From Leucogyrophana mollusca (taxonomy: Eukaryota; Basidiomycota; Agaricomycetes; Boletales): a DNA stretch of 10,479 bases. Below are positions 7,882 through 10,479 of the stretch, piece by piece. The position numbers and the translations under genes are program-made. The notes beneath the pieces were generated by a model. It searched no databases. It was given only the letters and a program-made list of their open reading frames with translations, and had not been told where the DNA came from. The stretch spans positions 3,222-13,700 of the forward strand of contig MU266800.1 in the NCBI GenBank assembly GCA_021014945.1, given 5' to 3'. Each line of letters begins with the position of its first letter. Position 1 is the stretch's first letter.

Positions 7882-9042
7882 GAGCTCCTGAAAACATCAA
7901 TACTCATCTCCCAAGGTGCCGAAGCTGCAAGTCTGGTCCTCACCTCTGCCCCAGCAGCACCTACTTGTTGACAAGCAATAATAAAACATGTGCATCTCGA
8001 CCTCTCCTCCAGAAAGTCTACAAAGCATGTTTGCGGGAACCTGCACCTGATGGATCTGAGCCCAACGGCACGCAACATTCAGCGAATCCGGTACTCCTGA
8101 AGCACCGGTTTCTAAAACAGTACCGGCACCCGTCTCTCGATGGGTCCATCACCCGGGCCCAGATCGCAGGGGAATCCTGTGCACTCATGAGGTGCTTGCG
8201 GTGCGTTCAAAATTTTCTGGTCCCTCCTTCCTTGTTTCCTTGTTCTCGGAGCGGGGGCGCTGACCGTGGGACATGGACAGCTCGGGAGTCAAGGCACCCG
8301 GAATCAGGATGGTCGATGTGGCCGGGGGTGTCCTGGGGGTCGAGTGGGTGGACGGGGAGAGCGTCAGGGTGCTTCTTGCGGGGGACGCAGGGCGGGAGGA
8401 CGCTGAGGAGGACGAAGCCGAGCCTGATTGTGCTGATGCCAAAGGGGGAGGCGAAGTAGACCCGCTGGGGGTGTATGGTATTTCCAGAGGCAAGTTATGC
8501 ACCCCGGATTCCCGAGAGGAAACACATGCGTGGGTGGGGCGCTGAAAAAAGTTGCATTGCAGATGCACTGATGGGTATGATCGGGACGGAGATCGCGAAG
8601 ATGCACCTCGCGGATATCATCCACGGGGACCTCACAACGTCGAATATGATGCTCCGGTGCGGGACCAACGACCTCGTGAGCTCTTGTTCTTCCCAATTCT
8701 CACCCGGTTCTCGTTCATTCGTTCGATCCCATCCTGCGTCTACACACACAGGTCCTCATCGACTTCGATCTATCATACCACTCCGCCCTCATCGAAGACA
8801 AGGCTACTGACCTCTACGTCCTCGAGCGCGCATTCGCATCCACCCATCCCAACTCGGAGCCGCTCTTCGCGTCTGTGTTGGCCGCATATGGGGCGCACAT
8901 GGGCAGTGCGCAGTGGTCTTCCATCAAGAAGAGGCTGGACGACGGTCAGTTTGCCCGTTTCGCTCTCCTACCTGTTCTATTCGCTGAGGGGCCGACATGT
9001 GCAGTCGGGTTGCTCAGGAGAAAGCAGGGCATGGTCGGGTAG
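7882..9042 (+). CDS. BUD32: Bud32/PRPK-type atypical kinase of the KEOPS/EKC complex
   Basis: The Bud32 family (TP53RK/PRPK in animals) is the kinase/ATPase subunit of KEOPS/EKC, needed for tRNA t6A modification and linked to telomere and transcription roles. Six exons are readable: to 7926, 8013-8200, 8281-8477, 8563-8675, 8752-8944 and 9005-9042. Introns are 86, 80, 85, 76 and 60 bp. Every join keeps frame; the first is best read as GC-AG (GCAAGT at 7927). Motifs: LISQGAEA/KVYKA (short Bud32 glycine loop with its Lys), LLKHRFLKQYRHPSLD, PGIRMVDVAGGVLGVEWVDG, IGTEIAKMHLADIIHGDLTT followed by SNMMLR (catalytic Asp at 8628-8630), VLIDFDLSYHSALIEDKATD, LYVLERAFASTHPNSEPLFA, and the basic tail RRKQGMVG before TAG. 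About 257 residues are seen, near the usual 250-260. Odd points: DFG is DFD (8761-8769), and no in-frame ATG directly precedes the first motif. One candidate start is ATG 7730 with an intron 7757-7881. The given start is only the first residue I can support. Confidence 0.88.
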
Positions 9043-9517
9043 GAGAAGCCTTTCGAGTCTAACGTCGCTGTACTTCTATGTACTCACGTACACGAGCCGG
9101 AATAACGAGGATTCTAGGTGTTCGAATGGAAGTAGCCAAGAGCCACATGAGACGAGTTAAATGCTGTACGACTCCGAGCCTCGACGAACATCACTCGCAG
9201 AGTCATTGATGTCAATGATGGTGGACCTTGAAGCTGAACTGCCGTCTGGTGCTTCAGCCCTCGTTACAGTAAGTTAACTTCTTAAGCAGCCTTGCGCTCT
9301 AGATGCACCACCTTACAGCTCCACTTGGCCAAACTATCCTTGACCATGCCCACGCCCTCACCTGTTCCAAAAATCTCTTCACGATAGCTGCAACGCCCTC
9401 CCCGCCCACGCACACCGCGCGCCCCAACCGAGAAATCTGTACAAATCAGCGCTTTACACGGCTCACCTGCTCGTCAGGAAGCCATCCCATCGAGCCCCAC
9501 TCCCAAGCGGGGAGGCT
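9043..9517. other. Short intergenic region between Bud32 and the FunK1 relic
   Basis: This holds the probable Bud32 3' UTR on the plus strand and the end of the FunK1 relic approaching on the minus strand (convergent arrangement). Apart from the weak two-exon candidate at 9161-9387, I see nothing coding; the plus frame 9303-9521 has no known motif. No clear terminator or polyadenylation signal can be singled out. Confidence 0.45.
9161..9387 (+). CDS. Possible small two-exon peptide, unknown
   Basis: An ATG at 9161 opens a frame (MLYDSEPRRTSLAESLMSMM...) to 9268, where a strong GTAAGT donor stands at 9269. An acceptor TTACAG ends at 9318, giving a 50-bp intron that keeps frame; the second exon reads LHLAKLSLTMPTPSPVPK and stops at TAG 9385-9387. 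The product would be 58 residues. I do not recognise it. It may equally be a remnant of a longer gene, a spliced 3' UTR piece, or chance. The strong donor and typical intron length are the only support. Confidence 0.18.
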
Positions 9518-10479
9518 TTAGACGGTGGTGGCAAGTGTTGCCTCAGCACACCTCTTCTGCCGCGGTTTATGCTTCTCCGCCGGCGACTTGAATTCATCAA
9601 AAACCACGTCATCGGGGGGTCCGAAAGCGCGTTTTCTCAGTGCCTCTATCACCGTGTTCGTCGCTGTCGCTGGAAGCGAGAAGGCGGCGTCCTGCCCATG
9701 CAAAAGCGCCATCAGCTTCTTCGCCAGACACCAGTTCTCATGCGAATGCGACACGATATATTTGTTGCGCCAGGCCAAGATGTGGTCCTTTCCTTCATAC
9801 ATCATCCTTCATCTGCCGCCAGCCAGAGATCGAGCCAGTGAGAGGCGTCACTTCGCTTGTGACCGTCGCAATACCGGAGGCAGACCCGCACCAGGACCCA
9901 GATGAAAGACTCCACTTCGTATCGATATAGGTGCTTGATTTTCCCGGCGAGACCTTCTGCAGCATGCGAATATTCCGTGCCCGCACGCTGGTTGCCGCTG
10001 GGCCCTCCATTGATCTCGGAAGTGCAGAGGTCGAGGTTTGTTGGAACCCCCGCTGGTCGGCGAGATGCGACCTTAGAATACATCAGGTTGCTGGTGCTGA
10101 CTTCTCGATGATAAATGCCTCCCTTCCAAAGGTTACGGTGCCCTGCATGCGGTGTCAGCAAAGAAGGAACCATACAAGACCACACGGACAAGAATTCGGC
10201 GTCGGATAGCTTGACGATAGGTGAAGGCCTTTGGACAAGAGGGTGTAGCTGCCCTCAGTGCCGACAATACCTCTTGGTTTCCTGAGCGCGGCCATGGGGT
10301 TCTCAGACTTGCGGCAGAAGAGCAGCTCGGGCATACCGCTGGACCCCAGAGGTTCGAGTTCAAATACAACGCGACGGACTCAAGTCCTCTCCAAAGACCG
10401 GCTCTGTTGTGGTTCCAAGGTTCGTTCACCGAACTCGTTCCGTTCGTAGCCTTGATAGCATCTGCACCAGTAACCCCCC
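9518..10479 (-). pseudogene. FunK1-type fungal protein kinase relic, partial at the right edge
   Basis: Minus-strand motifs follow the fungal-specific FunK1 kinase order: VNEPWNHNRAGLWRGLESV (about 10440-10380), LEPLGSSGMPELLFCRKSEN then MAALRKPRGIVGTEGSYTLL (about 10370-10230), LSDAEFLSVW (about 10210-10180), LWKGGIYHREVSTSNLMYSK (about 10135-10070), TNLDL (about 10038), KIKHLYRYEVESFIWVLVRV (about 9945-9890), SHWLDLWLAADE (about 9840-9805), then NWCLAKKLMALLHGQD near 9720-9680, stopping at 9518. Catalytic HRD is HRE (10102-10110), and the DFD/DLD metal-binding position is NLD (Asn at 10036-10038). Frame changes occur near 10383, 10215 and 9803. The N-terminus is off the window. FunK1 families are expanded in mushroom-forming fungi with mostly unknown substrates. 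With both catalytic Asp residues lost and several shifts, this copy is most likely a pseudogene. Confidence 0.8.

Noticed and set aside
10145..10180. A 33-bp intron in the FunK1 relic (GTATGG to GCATGCAG)
   Set aside because: Too short for normal splicing, and since 33 is a multiple of 3 it does not explain the frame either way.
1..10479. tRNA or rRNA genes, CRISPR arrays, LTRs, bacterial promoters or ribosome binding sites
   Set aside because: None seen by eye; the intron-bearing fungal genes make the bacterial signals irrelevant.

Overview
The window is nuclear DNA of a filamentous basidiomycete, most likely an Agaricomycete. Three things point there: short spliceosomal introns (about 50-125 bp) with GTRNGT donors and YAG acceptors, NACHT/WD40 (NWD/NLR-like) genes, and a fungus-specific FunK1 kinase relic. 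There is no prokaryotic operon structure, no rRNA or tRNA gene, and no CRISPR array. All family assignments come from reading translated motifs by eye; no database search was run.

Layout. (1) 2-1060, plus strand: an open, undamaged C-terminal piece of a WD40-repeat protein of the NWD/HET-E type, built of 129-bp repeats; its N-terminus lies off the left edge. (2) 1061-about 1790: AT-richer DNA with no recognisable gene, then a sharp change to GC-rich DNA. (3) About 1839-6776, all minus strand: a head-to-tail row of broken gene pieces. In transcriptional order these are the 5' half of a dihydroxyacetone kinase (about 6776-6005), the N-terminal, NACHT and post-NACHT parts of an NLR (6004-3947), the C-terminal half of an NCS1 nucleobase/allantoin-type permease (3931-2076) and the end of a casein-kinase-1-like catalytic domain (2075-1839). 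Each piece joins the next almost without spacer, and all except the short CK1 piece carry visible frameshifts, stops or failed exon joins. (4) About 6780-7880: mostly unassigned, with a 36-bp direct repeat. (5) 7882-9042, plus strand: a nearly complete Bud32/PRPK kinase gene of six exons, the only apparently functional complete gene; its splice joins all keep frame, its first intron is best read as GC-AG, and its start codon is unresolved. (6) 9043-9517: short unassigned gap with one weak two-exon candidate. (7) 9518-10479, minus strand: a FunK1 kinase relic with frameshifts and both catalytic aspartates replaced, running off the right edge.

How it fits together. Bud32 is a housekeeping KEOPS/EKC subunit (tRNA t6A modification). 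The rest looks like an accessory neighbourhood of NLR and FunK1 genes in decay. The clean Bud32 and WD40 reading frames beside the lesion-rich relics argue against general sequencing error. The most unusual feature is the same-strand chain of four unrelated gene fragments that keep their introns, which suggests fragment capture or repeated illegitimate recombination rather than decay of one gene in place.
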